NCBI GenBank assembly: GCA_000969725.1
Contig: JXSR01S011472.1
DNA from: Ophiothrix spiculata
Lineage: Eukaryota; Echinodermata; Ophiuroidea; Amphilepidida; Ophiotrichidae
Length of the DNA stretch: 26,165 nt
Strand: one strand, 5' to 3'
The notes under the pieces are model-generated. The model saw only the letters and a program-made list of their open reading frames with translations. It was not told where the DNA came from and did no database searches. This document shows positions 9,803-19,215 of the stretch, piece by piece (the first letter of the stretch is position 1; each line of letters opens with the position of its first letter). The position numbers were made by a program, and so were the translations under genes.

Positions 9803-11100
9803 TTGCCATAAGCTGCCAAGATGCTCATTAAGTCACGCACAATTTGATGGATCTACTACTACTACTACTACAAAAATTTATACCGCGCCAAAAACCAAAA
9901 ACAAATTTGTATTAAGGCGCATATAGACAAAGTCAATGAACAAAATATATACATGCGCAAAAACATCAGTCAGACAAGGATTCAGTGAAAGTTACAAATT
10001 GTATGCAGAGTTAAAAAGGTGCTGTTTCAGTAATTTCTTAAATATGTCCATTGAAGGAGCAGATCTTATTTGTTCTGGTAAAGCATCCATATTTTAGGTC
10101 CGTAGCATGAAAATGATCTGTCAGCAAATGTTGAATGAGTTGCTCTATGTTCCGTAAGTTTGAATGAGGCGGTAGATGAACGACGATAACGCTGTGAAGT
10201 TGCCACAGGCAAAATGTCTGTGAGATATGAAGGAGCAATATTATGCATACATTTAAAAACAAGAATGCAAATCTTGTAATCAATGCGCTGCTTTATTGGC
10301 AGCCAATGTAACTCAACAAGGTCAGTACTGATTGGATCAAACTTGCGTTTTCTTACAACAATACGTGCAGCAGTACGTTGAATATTTACAAGCCGTTTCA
10401 GGAGAAAGTCATTGATGCCAGCTAACAGACTATTGCAGTAGTCGATCCTTGATGTTACAAGGGAATGAACAGCAGTTTTGGTGGAATCCGTTGTGAGCAT
10501 CTTGCGCACACAACCTATGTTTATGAGATGGTAATTTGCAGTTTTAACAATCTTGGTCACTTGAGCAGACATGCTCATATCACAATCAAACATAACACCA
10601 AGATTTCTAACCGCCTTTACTTGAATGGGAACAATGGCACCAGTGGAATATGAAATTTGCTTAATTGAGCATGGTATCCACACACAATAACCTTTGTTTT
10701 CTCAGCGTTTAGTTTTAGAAAAATCTGTGACATCCAATCCTGTATATCAAGAACACATTTCTCAATCGTAGATACTGCAAGGTGAATGCTGTCAGATGAT
10801 GTTGGGCAAATAGAAGCATATATCTGCGTATCATCTGCATATATGTGTAGATTTAAGCCGTACTTCCCGGCATAAAACATTGCCATAAGCTGCCAGAGGC
10901 AGATTTATAAATCACAAAGATGTTCATTGAGATAGTGAAAAGATGGATACCGTCATAACATTTAGAGCTAATGAAAATTGACTCCAAACTAGCCACCATT
11001 GGCCTAGAGTCTTGAATAGACAATTATTCACAATTTGATGGATCTTGGCAAAAAAGAGCAATTGATAATTGACTCCAAACTAGCCACCAGCTAGAGTGGA
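9803..11100. repeat. Local duplicated units flanking the LINE fragment
   Basis: TTGCCATAAGCTGCCA occurs at 9803-9818 and 10880-10895. CACAATTTGATGGATCT occurs at 9838-9854, directly against the LINE tail, and at 11029-11045. TTGACTCCAAACTAGCCACCA occurs near 10979 and again near 11069. The order is the same on both sides, but the right side is longer, so this looks like a diverged tandem duplication or an unusually long, later altered target duplication. Confidence 0.7.
9855..10890 (-). pseudogene. 5'-truncated L2/CR1-like LINE reverse transcriptase fragment
   Basis: On the minus strand the C-terminal half of a non-LTR retrotransposon RT is readable. The catalytic YADDTQIYAS lies near 10800-10845 and LKLNAEKTKVIV near 10680-10720. 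Then, in another frame, VRNLGVMFD near 10590-10615 is followed by SRIDYCNSLLAG, LQ-type NIQRTAARIV and LHWLPIKQRIDYKICIL, and a further shift restores ALPEQIRSAPSMDIFKKLL, ending at a stop near 9992. At least two frameshifts show it is dead. After a short 3' UTR comes GGCGCGGTATAAATTTTTG and a (TAG)n microsatellite tail (plus-strand ACTACT from 9855), as seen in L2/CR1-type elements. The 5' end is lost just before YADD. Confidence 0.85.
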
Positions 11101-11886
11101 CATTTGCATTGGCCTAGAGTATATAGCATAAAATTCCGAATAGATGAACTCACATTTTGTGCCTTTTGTAGATAAGTGGGGTTTCATCATCCCGAAGCAA
11201 AAGTTAATAATTATAACGTTGAAAAACGCTTCTTTCGCGGAAATCATAATCCTAGAGTCTAACAACTACATTGTTAAACGGTTGTGTAAATTTTTTAAAC
11301 AAGTTGTGTAAAATTTTACACAACCCCTGTGAAACATATGAACCTATCAACAGTTGTGTAAAATCTTACACAGCCCCCATTGTTTAAAAAATCAAACAGC
11401 AGTTGTGTATTTTCTTTACACAATATTCGTTTAAAAAAAGGTTAACCAGCTGGGTTCTTTAATTTGTTTTTGCACAATTATTGTTTCAACCCATACACAT
11501 AGTTGTTTTAAGTGTACATGTTTTACATTTGAATTGTTCTTTTCTGTAAATGCATCCTGCTGTCAGCTTAAATCGAAAGTCATTTTTGATCTGTGAGCAT
11601 TAATTGCCGATCAAACTATAAGCTTAACTGCACGGCTATACAGTAAGCTTATAAGTTTTCAGTTTCATCATTTCAAACAAGCACAGATCAAAATAATTGC
11701 TTCAAGATTATGCCCAGCAAACGTTTGCAGGAACAGAGAATAATACAAATTTAAATCATGTACACTTACCAGGGAAATGTTTGATCAAATTCTCCACTGC
11801 TCCTTGACCGTGCAGTTCTCAAAAACTGCCATCTTGGATTATGTAAATTACGTCGTTACATGCTCTGCGATCATTTGCCGTTTACG

Positions 11887-12064
11887 TCACATGACTTGAT
11901 ATTTTACGCAACTGTTGTGTAAACTTCAGTTTGGCGGTAATTATTATGTCACATGATTTGCACAACTGTTGTGTAAACTTTAAATTTGGCGGGAATTTTT
12001 GCATCACACGATTTGAATTTTTACACAGCTGTTGTGTAGACTTTTAATTTGGCAGTAATTCTGA
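11887..12064 (+). repeat. Three tandem units of about 55-65 bases
   Basis: Units start near 11887, 11947 and 12003. Each has CACA(T/C)GA(T/C)TTG, then ACTGTTGTGTAAACTT or a close variant (third unit GCTGTTGTGTAGACTT), then TTTGGCGGTAATT-like sequence. They are part of the larger repeat-rich element. Confidence 0.8.
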
Positions 12065-12065
12065 C

Positions 12066-12663
12066 TTAACCCTAAAAGAGCCGGGGGGCGGAATCCGCCC
12101 CCCCTCCGGAATTTTTTTTATACCTCCGCCGGTTGTTAATTTTTCGCACTGAAACTTCTTGACTTTTTACCTTAAAGCCTTGCGCTTATTTTAAGACCAT
12201 TTTTATGAAAATCGGACCTAGGGTTAGGAAGTGGCGTTCCGTAATGGCAAGCTGGGTCAACCGAAAAACTGACCAAAAACTAATTTTCAATGCAAATTAC
12301 ATACAAATCGTGTTTTTTGTTGTTAGGATACACTTCAACTATGTTTTATTGTATCTAAGTATACTTTGCCACACATTATTGATAAAAATTGCAACTTTTG
12401 CTCGAAAAACGACGATTTTGGCGATTTTTGGTGATTTTCGCGTTTTTGACGCGACGTCACTTATGACGTCACTGTGATGTCATACAAGGTCCGATTTCAA
12501 TTTTTTTGGTACCAATGGACTCGTGAGGGTCATAGCTATCCACCAGTACCCTACACTTGATGTTTCGTCAATCGGTTTCCGAGATCGGAAGGGGGGGGGG
12601 GCGGAACCCGCCCCCCCCCCGGCTGTGAGATGGGTCGAAAAAGCCCGGCTCTTTGAGGGTTAA
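12066..12663. mobile_element. piggyBac-like MITE nested in the GTTGTGTAAA element
   Basis: Flanked by TTAA at 12066-12069 and 12660-12663. The ends CCCTAAAAGAGCCGGG and CCCGGCTCTTTGAGGG are 15/16 inverted repeats, giving the classic TTAA-CCCT...AGGG-TTAA arrangement of piggyBac-type transposons. Subterminal GGGGGGCGGAATCCGCCCCC and its counterpart near 12588-12620 form G/C-rich palindromes. The 590-bp interior has no transposase; an open frame of 90 codons at 12205-12477 looks like chance. It contains TGACGTCA at 12464-12471. Confidence 0.82.
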
Positions 12664-13052
12664 ACAACCAACATTTTAACCAACTCGTAAATGATTAAAC
12701 AGGGCTGCTTAAAAATCACGAACATTTTTAAACAACTAATCTTACACAACTCAGATTTAAACAAACGAATAACAGTGTAGTAATTCCAGTTCAATGTTCG
12801 TATCTTAAAACAGCTGATTCAAATCAATGAGAATGGTTGGATTCTCTCCACAGTGGAGAGTTGAATTAAAGTTGAATGATAAATAACTTGAGCTAAAGTG
12901 TTCCACACATGCAATATCTGTTATTCTTGAAACGTTCTGTGCAACTCATTCCTCCTTTCAACTCTGTCGAAAAAACAGGAAACCAACCTTCCGAGAGAGA
13001 GCTAAGCTTTCCGCACCTTAATCAAAATGGGCATACCGGCGAAGGTGGGCGG

Positions 13053-13908
13053 TAGGGTGCATCAAACGCCCCATGATTTTTAAAAAAGCTTCTAGTAAAC
13101 TTCTACCTAGTATTCATTTGTTCCAATGCTTGATAAAAATACCTGTGCCAAATTTCATCAAAAATGAAATTCGTTTAGGGGGGCCACGTAGCAGTTTTTA
13201 TACATGCTATTAGTTTTGCAATATGCAAAAGGCAGCTATTGTGTTTTCTATAGCATAACTCAATACAAAATACAATAGCTGCTTAGTTGAGTTCAGTGAC
13301 ATATGCTTTGAAAAATCACTGCCATTCATTTGATCATTTATTATCACAAGTGATAAAACATTTCAAGCTGAATAATGATCTTATTGTTTAGGCATTGAAA
13401 AGAGCTAGAAATCCAATAATTGCCTACTTAAGAAGCTAACTGCATGAACGATCTGAAGTGCTTTTATTGATCATTAATTATCACTAGTGATAAAGCATTT
13501 TGGCACCATGAGACTTCTAAGGGGTCAGGTCAAGGTCATTTAAGGTCAAAGGTCATTTGAGGTCAAATCTCAACAGTGTTCAAAAAGTTGACCCTTGGTC
13601 ATCTGGGGTCATCTGAGGAAAATAGGGGTTATTGTATATCCCATGAAACATTCAGAGTCATTATTTGAAATATCACATTTGGCAGCTATTCCTTTGTGAG
13701 TTTCTGAGTGAGGTTTCTGGAGGTAATAATAAATAGCTTCCATATGTAAGCAGGCAATTTCAATACCGTAACTTTAATGCCACCGTGGTCCCCCTAGACC
13801 ACCTCTAATTTTTTTAAAACTTTACACAGCGTGTTTTCTAGCCAAATGGAACATTCTAAGACTAGGTAGAAAAAAATTGTATGAGATGAGGGCGTCTGAT
13901 GCACCCTA
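13053..13908. mobile_element. hAT-like non-autonomous element with 8-bp target duplication
   Basis: The terminal inverted repeats TAGGGTGCATCAAACGCCC and GGGCGTCTGATGCACCCTA match at 18 of 19 positions and are flanked by identical 8-mers GTGGGCGG (13045-13052 and 13909-13916). Similarity between arms extends about 130 bases inward, including CTACCTAGT and GGGGG(G/A)CCACG. An 8-bp duplication fits the hAT superfamily. The 856-bp interior has no transposase. It carries a hairpin GCAGCTATTGT/ACAATAGCTGC (13232-13282), a 33-base direct repeat (13331-13363 and 13468-13500), and a cluster of AGGTCA half-sites at 13527-13565. Confidence 0.88.
13527..13565 (+). promoter_or_regulatory. Cluster of AGGTCA half-sites including a perfect DR1
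   Basis: AGGTCA occurs at 13527-13532, 13533-13538, 13543-13548, 13550-13555 and 13560-13565, all in the same direction. The pair at 13543-13555 is a perfect direct repeat with one-base spacing, the consensus for RXR/HNF4-type nuclear receptors. It lies inside the hAT-like element, so it may be simple repeat-like sequence with no function. Confidence 0.4.
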
Positions 13909-13916
13909 GTGGGCGG

Positions 13917-14284
13917 TTATCAAATGAGCAAACAGGTCAACGATGAAGGAAGCGTAGATGGTGGCGCTATATCATGAGTCCCAACAGATAAACTGAATTA
14001 GGCAAAGCGATGAGCGGAGAATTTCCACCATTAACAAAACATATTATTTCATAAATGTAATAATATAATTTTAAGATTTCTAACACGCTCACATAAAACA
14101 TCTATCATTATGATTGGTCCCAAACAGGTCGCATGGCGTATACGTAAACGTCCACGGAAGACATCATGCGACCCACTTTGGATCAATCGCAGATGATAGA
14201 TCAAGCTGTACATGAACGTTTACGTGTACAGCTAAGAAAACTAAAGGTGCATGTCTTAAGATGATGTGGCTATTTGGTCCCTAA
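13917..14284. other. Intronic spacer, nothing recognised
   Basis: Sequence between the hAT-like element and the SINE. A loose inverted arrangement around CATCTATCATTATGATTGG and GATCAATCGCAGATGATAGA (near 14100-14200), with TACGTAAACGT and ACGTTTACGT arms, suggests a decayed hairpin MITE but is not certain. Confidence 0.4.
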
Positions 14285-14556
14285 AGAAAGAAAGAAAGAA
14301 AGAAAGAATTCTTTAGGCTGATAGCCAAGGATAACCCAAGAAAGCCTCTAATGAAGCTTATTTCCATTGGGGTCCTAGATCTTTCTTAATATTCAGTTTT
14401 AGTACAGGAGGAAAACCGGAGGACCCGGAGAAAAACCTGCGGAAGCGAGCATGGACTGAAAACCAAATGCACATAAGGCGCCGGGCGCGGGACTCGAACC
14501 CGGGACCTCATTGGTGCAAAGCGAGGGAAATACCGCTACACTAACCCGCTTCCCCT
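14285..14556 (-). mobile_element. tRNA-derived SINE
   Basis: On the minus strand the head (about 14556 to 14475) begins GGGGAAGCGGGTTAGTGTAG. It has an A-box-like TTAGTGTAGCGG (14533-14544) and a perfect B box GGTTCGAGTCC (14490-14500) within CCCGGGTTCGAGTCCCG. The body follows with TTTTTCTCCGGGTCCTCCGG (around 14410-14435) and ends in a (TTTC)n tail at 14285-14309 on the plus strand. The internal promoter for RNA polymerase III looks intact in sequence. The anticodon arm is degenerate, so it is a SINE head and not a working tRNA gene. Confidence 0.82.
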
Positions 14557-14821
14557 TTATTTTTGCAATGGCGATCACCGATTGGATACATGAATATGTA
14601 TGTATGTCACGACACAAGGCAAAAGACAGTACAAGTCAATCAATGTGTAATATGAAATCACAAATATAAATATATCTAGTCTTTAGAGGCATTAGATTCG
14701 TAAAACTTTCTTTGGGTTAATATATTAATGCTTTCAATAATATTAATCTCTCATGGAATTATTTAAGATATGTTTTGATCATCATATTGATTCCAATTGA
14801 TTCTGCTATATAATAAATAAT

Positions 14822-14980
14822 ATATGTGTGCCGCGGGCAAAAGGGTCCAGTTGTCGGCTCCGTACATGTTGCTCCTTGTAGCATATCTGATGTATGGTAT
14901 TTGTATGCATCAGATATGCTACAATTAGCAACATGTAGGAGTCGACAACTGGACCCTTTTGCCGCGGCTGGACACATATG
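14822..14980. mobile_element. Near-perfect hairpin MITE, about 160 bp
   Basis: The left arm (ATATGTGTGCCGCGGGCAAA, then AGGGTCCAGTTGTCGGCTCC, ACATGTTGCTCCTTGTAGCA) pairs with the right arm ending TTTTGCCGCGGCTGGACACATATG. The central loop is a few bases near 14897-14906. The whole element is one palindrome, so ORFs on both strands here are mirror artefacts. A truncated relative lies at 4438-4557. It abuts the repeat at 14989. Confidence 0.9.
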
Positions 14981-14988
14981 CTATGTAA

Positions 14989-15125
14989 TAAAGACTCCCA
15001 AAAAAGTATCGCCTCGTCTCGAAAAAATGCCTCGTGCGGCAATACGGTACTCGCAAACGTAATTTGAAGATATTGTGAACAAGCGCTGGAATTTCAGCTT
15101 TCATTTGACACCCTATTTTGGATAA
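14989..15125 (+). repeat. Left arm of the 23761-24180 foldback family, cut by the gap
   Basis: Starts TAAAGACTCCCAAAAAAGTA and continues through CGCCTCGTCTCGAAAAAATG, CTCGCAAACGTAATTTGAAG, CAAGCGCTGGAATTTCAGCT and TTTGACACCC. This matches the left arm of the complete element base for base over long stretches. It runs into the N gap, and the sequence after the gap is unrelated, so its right arm is lost or unassembled. Confidence 0.85.
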
Positions 15126-15175
15126 NNNNNNNNNNNNNNNNNNNNNNNNNNNNNNNNNNNNNNNNNNNNNNNNNN
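15126..15175. other. Assembly gap (50 N) inside the large intron
   Basis: Exactly 50 unknown bases, a typical placeholder for a gap of unknown size. It interrupts a copy of the foldback repeat that begins at 14989, and the sequence after it does not continue that repeat, so real sequence is missing. It lies in the intron where one short SLC7 exon should be. Any ORF read through it is meaningless. Confidence 0.98.
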
Positions 15176-16505
15176 CACAAGGAACATGATGGTGATATTG
15201 TTTTTGACCAAAAATAACATTTTTTGTTAAAATCACAAAAACACAATTTTTGGCCATTTGGGCTTCCAAATAAGCAAAAAGAAGATCTTTGTGGAAGAAG
15301 TGGTCAAATGCCAAAATACTAATTTTATCGATTATCAATTTTCTGCAATCAATTATCACTATTTTGTACTTGACCACTTCTTTCACTAACATCATGGTCG
15401 CTACACATATAATTGCCAATATTTTAAAATTAAGTACTCAAAACGTTCTAAAACTATATGTTTTTGTAATCTGCACAAAGTGGCATTATATGTATTACAT
15501 TACGATTATTGTACTGTAGGTAAAATGCAAAAGATCGTTTTATTCTTTTGTCGACGTTTTTCGAAAACTTCCAAATACCCAACAATGTTGTTAGGAAGTG
15601 TATCATACTTACGCAAAACAGCATCGTATGTATTTTGGTCGTGTGGGTGTGTGTGTGAAAATAAATTTGACCCCTAAGAAGAAACTTTTTGAGTTTATGA
15701 ACATCTCTGCGCAATTGTTTAAAACTTACAACCTGAAAATATTCTATCCGGTTACAATGTAATAATGAGGTTAAGAAAAATCGGTACGTTACATATTAAT
15801 GAGATTTATTTTTGTGGTGTATTTGTATATATATGACCAATGAAAAGTATGAATCTTTGATGATTTTAAGTCGTCTATTATAAAAAATGAGGTTTCAGAA
15901 CGTTTTTAATTATGCGGAAATACTTTTGAGCGGGAGTATACGACAACCAGGGAACCATTACACTGAGTCAGCATTTTCACTGTGCAAAGGTATGCACAAA
16001 AACCGGTCACAATTTGATTTCCTAGCATTGCATTTATTTTGTTCGAGATCATATTATCACACCACAGCCATTAGTAAGAGCTATTTATGACCAATTAAGC
16101 TCATAGTCAGTTCTGAATATTTTGCTCTATTCCTTACCCATAATGCACAGTTGGTAAAATGCATGCACAACTAAACTCTGAGAAGTTGAGACTTTCGAAT
16201 CTAGCATAATGTCAAAACCATTTTAACTTAAAAGCCTTCATTACAATATAGTTGTCACGTTTGGTGAATATAATTTCCATGATTACTACCTTTGCATACG
16301 GGCTACAGGGCTTGACCCGAACATATACGATCATATGTGCAATCCAGATATGCAATGGTCATAGCGGTATTGTGGTTGGATATGGTGGATAAGGATGTAT
16401 GCGTATCATAGGTGCGCCTGGCTTACAGAGCACATAGCTCTGTAACCCGGTAGCGCGTATGTTCAATGGTATTATATGAAAATGTTTAATGTTACAAAAA
16501 TGTAA
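15176..16505. other. Intronic sequence after the gap, no gene recognised
   Basis: AT-rich with a short GT-rich run near 15640-15655. GAAGTGGTCAA (15295) and TTGACCACTTC (15371) form a small inverted pair. The missing transporter exon was looked for here; a stretch reading FVEEVV at about 15285 lacks the rest of the motif and splice sites. Confidence 0.4.
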
Positions 16506-16509
16506 AATA

Positions 16510-16556
16510 TAACCCCCCACACACACACACACACCCCCCCCCCCCCCCCGCACCCC
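16510..16556. repeat. (CA)n and poly-C simple repeat
   Basis: CCCCCCACACACACACACAC runs into an 18-base C tract and then GCACCCC. It is simple sequence and probably unstable in length. Confidence 0.9.
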
Positions 16557-17868
16557 TTAACCCATTCAGGAATCCCAGGTCACACATAAACAGTGAACTT
16601 TTATAAAATTATACAGAAAGCAAGGCCACACGGCAAACGCCATTAATATGCAGGCCGAGAATGTTATGCACTCAAGTCATTCAAATCTCTGTGCATGTTA
16701 AGCTATGTTAGAAAATCAGTGAGTAATCTGCGGGCTAATACTGACCTTAAATTAACACTCAAAGATTGCCAATAAACAAATATGTGTCAAGCCATATTAC
16801 GGTCTATTATGGTCAAACCTATCCCGTGATGCCTATCGTATGATGTTTGTTTATATCTATATGCCAGTAATTGTACGGTCAATGGAATTTATTCGTTTTG
16901 TCTATCGTACTGCATTATGGGATATGGCTTGGAATAAGCAGAGCAGAGATCCCATAATTCTCTCAAATTTTGGCCTGTGGTGTAAGTCATATATACAGTA
17001 GAATTGCACATGTTCATAAAACAGAATATAGTGTTCATTGCAACATGGGATTGGTTTGAATAATTATAAAAACAGGATGTTACGTCATGATTTCATAATT
17101 TTTACACAAAATTGACCATTAAAACGAAAATATAATTCTGATTGACACAACAACGACTGAAATTTACACATATAGAAGATATCTTCCTATATGTTCGGTC
17201 ATAATTGGCGGTTGATCTCTTTTGACCGAGATATTTCGAGTTTTTTCTGCCACGAATTTGGATATTACTATGCGAATTCTGAACTGGCTACCCGCGATCG
17301 ATATTTGTCGTGCTGTGCACATTGACCTACCGGTGGGGTGATAGCGTCTAGAAAGAAGCTCGAGATATTCTGAAACGACAAGCAGTGTATCCACACTATG
17401 CGCAGGTCTTGCCAGAACCCGCACACGTCACCTCGCATTTTCCGGGCCTAAAATATGGCTTCAGGTGACATTTTTCGGATGAACCCGCAATCCTTAATTG
17501 TTTCCCCCTTGTTCCTGCAATGCTCTGGCCTTGAAGTAACCTTGTATTACATTTATTTGTGTCGTCTTAAAATTGTATTTGATCTTTGATCATTAAGTAC
17601 CCTTAACCTGACCCAGGCAATATTTGGATTGCGGCTATTCACAGTTAGTCCTGTTTGCTCCAGGTACGGTCAAGGGTTAAAGAGTTATGGCTGTAATCTT
17701 GAAAAGATTTAACCTCAGCATTATCTTGACCGGACCTTGTAAGTTCCCGGGCCGGGGTGGGGTAGCGACTTTTTATGGTACAGGTGAGATGACTGTAGGG
17801 TCAAACATTATATGAATTACGGATGTGACGTCAAATGACCTTAGTTCGACTCTCCATTCAATGTAAGT
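16557..17868. other. Intronic spacer, no gene recognised
   Basis: No supported coding or RNA feature. It contains one TGACGTCA octamer at 17826-17833. The 86-codon minus-strand open frame at 17164-17424 has no family features. Confidence 0.4.
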
Positions 17869-18157
17869 GACGCACCATTAGACTTCAAGGGGGGGGGGGG
17901 GGGGCAGGCAGTTTTTTGAAAAAAAAAAAACTTGACCCACCCAAAGGTGAAAAAGAAAAAACTTGACCCACACACAGAAGAAAAAAAAAACTTGACCCAC
18001 TGGGGAATGAAACTTGCCCCATCTACAACTAAAAATAAAAAAACTTTGCCTCATCAGACACTAAAAAAAACCCTTTCCCTGCCAGGCTGGAGAAAAAAAA
18101 ACTTGTCCTAACCCAAACTTCCTGCTCCCCCCCCCCCTTGAAGTCTAATGGTGCGTC
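17869..18157. mobile_element. Hairpin-ended MITE with internal A-rich tandem repeats
   Basis: The left end GACGCACCATTAGACTTCAA followed by a G run (17889-17904) and the right end, a C run followed by TTGAAGTCTAATGGTGCGTC (18138-18157), are perfect inverted repeats over at least 20 bases plus the homopolymer. Inside lie six degenerate tandem units of about 35-40 bases built on AAAAAACTTGACCCAC, the last three drifting to CTTGCCCCAT, CTTTGCCTCAT and CTTGTCCTA. No coding. The superfamily is unknown to me. Confidence 0.82.
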
Positions 18158-18261
18158 CCTAAGGATTTGAATACAAGTAGTCTTGTACAGACTTTTTACC
18201 TTGAGCGGTTCCACGCTCGCCGGGTGGAGACTATATCAGTGCTGTGAGTTTGGCCAGGCGG

Positions 18262-18332
18262 CATAGGACATGATACATACATACATACATACATACAAAC
18301 ATTTATTATATTGCGCAATATCCAGAAACCTG
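18262..18332 (-). repeat. LINE/SINE 3'-end fragment with (CATA)n
   Basis: The plus strand shows CATACATACATACATACATA followed by CAAACATTTATTATATTGCGCAAT. On the minus strand this is a GCGC...TATAAATGTTTG-type 3' end with a (TATG)n tail, similar in plan to the L2-like tail at 9855-9900. No coding part remains. Confidence 0.5.
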
Positions 18333-18849
18333 ATCAAGACAAGTAGCATCCACTAGATTTAGGGACGAGGGATTTCTAAAACGCAAATTTAGGATACTAT
18401 TTACGTGTATTTCTATTTGGTCACGTGACTCGCATATTGAAAAAATATTTACAAAGATCATTGTTATTTTTACCTTTCCTCAAAAAATTACAAAAGTGTT
18501 CTTATAGTAATCAACATAATTATGTTATTCTAAATCCGCTTGGGTTCACGCATGAACCCCACTTTTTATAGATGTTTTCTTATTTTTGTTACCGATTACG
18601 AAAATAGTTTTAGTGATCATCCCGAAAGTTGTATTTTTCACGAATCCCAACGGCTTTCCAGAGGCGCAACCGGGGAATCGGCTACGATACCGTACGATAA
18701 GAGCCGGCAACCCGTAAAAGTTGCCACGACCACCCTCCTCTGAGTTTGGTTAAGTTCGACGCAGGGGTTTTGGTGGGGCAGGGACATACACGCAAACAGA
18801 TCTGACACACTTCCCAGAATCATTTATAAAGGTTTCTATGTACTTTCAG
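18333..18849. other. Intron sequence before the TM7 exon
   Basis: No gene or repeat recognised. It ends in the acceptor TTCTATGTACTTTCAG for the exon at 18850. Confidence 0.4.
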
Positions 18850-18973
18850 AAACATTCCACTGTCGATAATAATCTCGATGACCATTGTGACGGTTATTTA
18901 CATCTTTGCCAATGTTGCCTATTTCACCGTGCTGTCACCAGAAGAACTTTTGGCTTCAGAAGCAGTAGCATCG
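18850..18973 (+). CDS. SLC7-family transporter exon (TM7 and following loop)
   Basis: Acceptor TGTACTTTCAG ends at 18849 and donor GTAGGT begins at 18974. The first base (A) finishes a split codon, expected to be Arg or Lys, then 41 codons end in phase 0. The peptide begins [10 protein letters not shown], continues through [18 protein letters not shown] and ends [13 protein letters not shown]. It matches the family's (R)NLPLSI...[10 protein letters not shown]...ELL.S.AVA pattern very closely. It follows an intron region of about 9.8 kb with one missing short exon. The incoming phase requires that missing exon to start in phase 2 and end in phase 2. The open frame runs on past 18974, but splicing at the donor is favoured because the next exon restores family sequence. 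Confidence 0.92.
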
Positions 18974-19215
18974 GTAGGTTGGTCAGAATTTTTCTCCTTA
19001 TCACACCACTATCAGTGGTACCACTTTCTTCTGTTTATCTTCTATAAGACTCATTATTAAGTACAACATTGGATGATTGGTACCCAGACATGGTGCCCAT
19101 GTAGAATTTATATGAAACGTCCCAGCGACAAAGCTACAAAACTACGTGAGTATGAAACCAGCACAACGCGTACGATGTACATTTACCGTAAATATCCTAG
19201 TAAAAATCGAGTAAT

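Larger units (their letters stand above)
11265..12781. mobile_element. Foldback-like element rich in GTTGTGTAAA repeats
   Basis: The ends ACTACATTGTTAAACG (11265-11280) and CGAATAACAGTGTAGT (12766-12781) form imperfect inverted termini. Inside, about a dozen copies of GTTGTGTAAA or its complement occur. They include a perfect 22-base palindrome at 11303-11324, further inverted pairs near 11353 and 11402, and a three-unit direct repeat at about 11887-12064. No coding is seen. A TTAA-flanked MITE (12066-12663) sits inside, giving an original length near 920 bp. The superfamily is unassigned. Confidence 0.6.

Noticed and set aside
12205..12477. 90-codon ORF inside the piggyBac-like MITE
   Set aside because: No transposase or other family features; composition looks like chance in AT-rich sequence.
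14475..14556. Functional tRNA gene on the minus strand
   Set aside because: A and B boxes are present, but no proper anticodon stem-loop or acceptor stem can be drawn, and a SINE body with a microsatellite tail follows.
14817..14985. CRISPR-like or structured RNA locus from repeated stem sequences
   Set aside because: There is a single palindrome, not an array with spacers, and the host is an animal; a hairpin MITE explains it.
15270..15330. Candidate for the missing SLC7 exon (peptide with FVEEVV)
   Set aside because: It lacks the N..LN and NP parts, has no fitting AG/GT borders and is in the wrong phase.
14925..15419. 164-codon minus-strand ORF
   Set aside because: It reads through the 50 N bases and a palindromic repeat, so it is an artefact.
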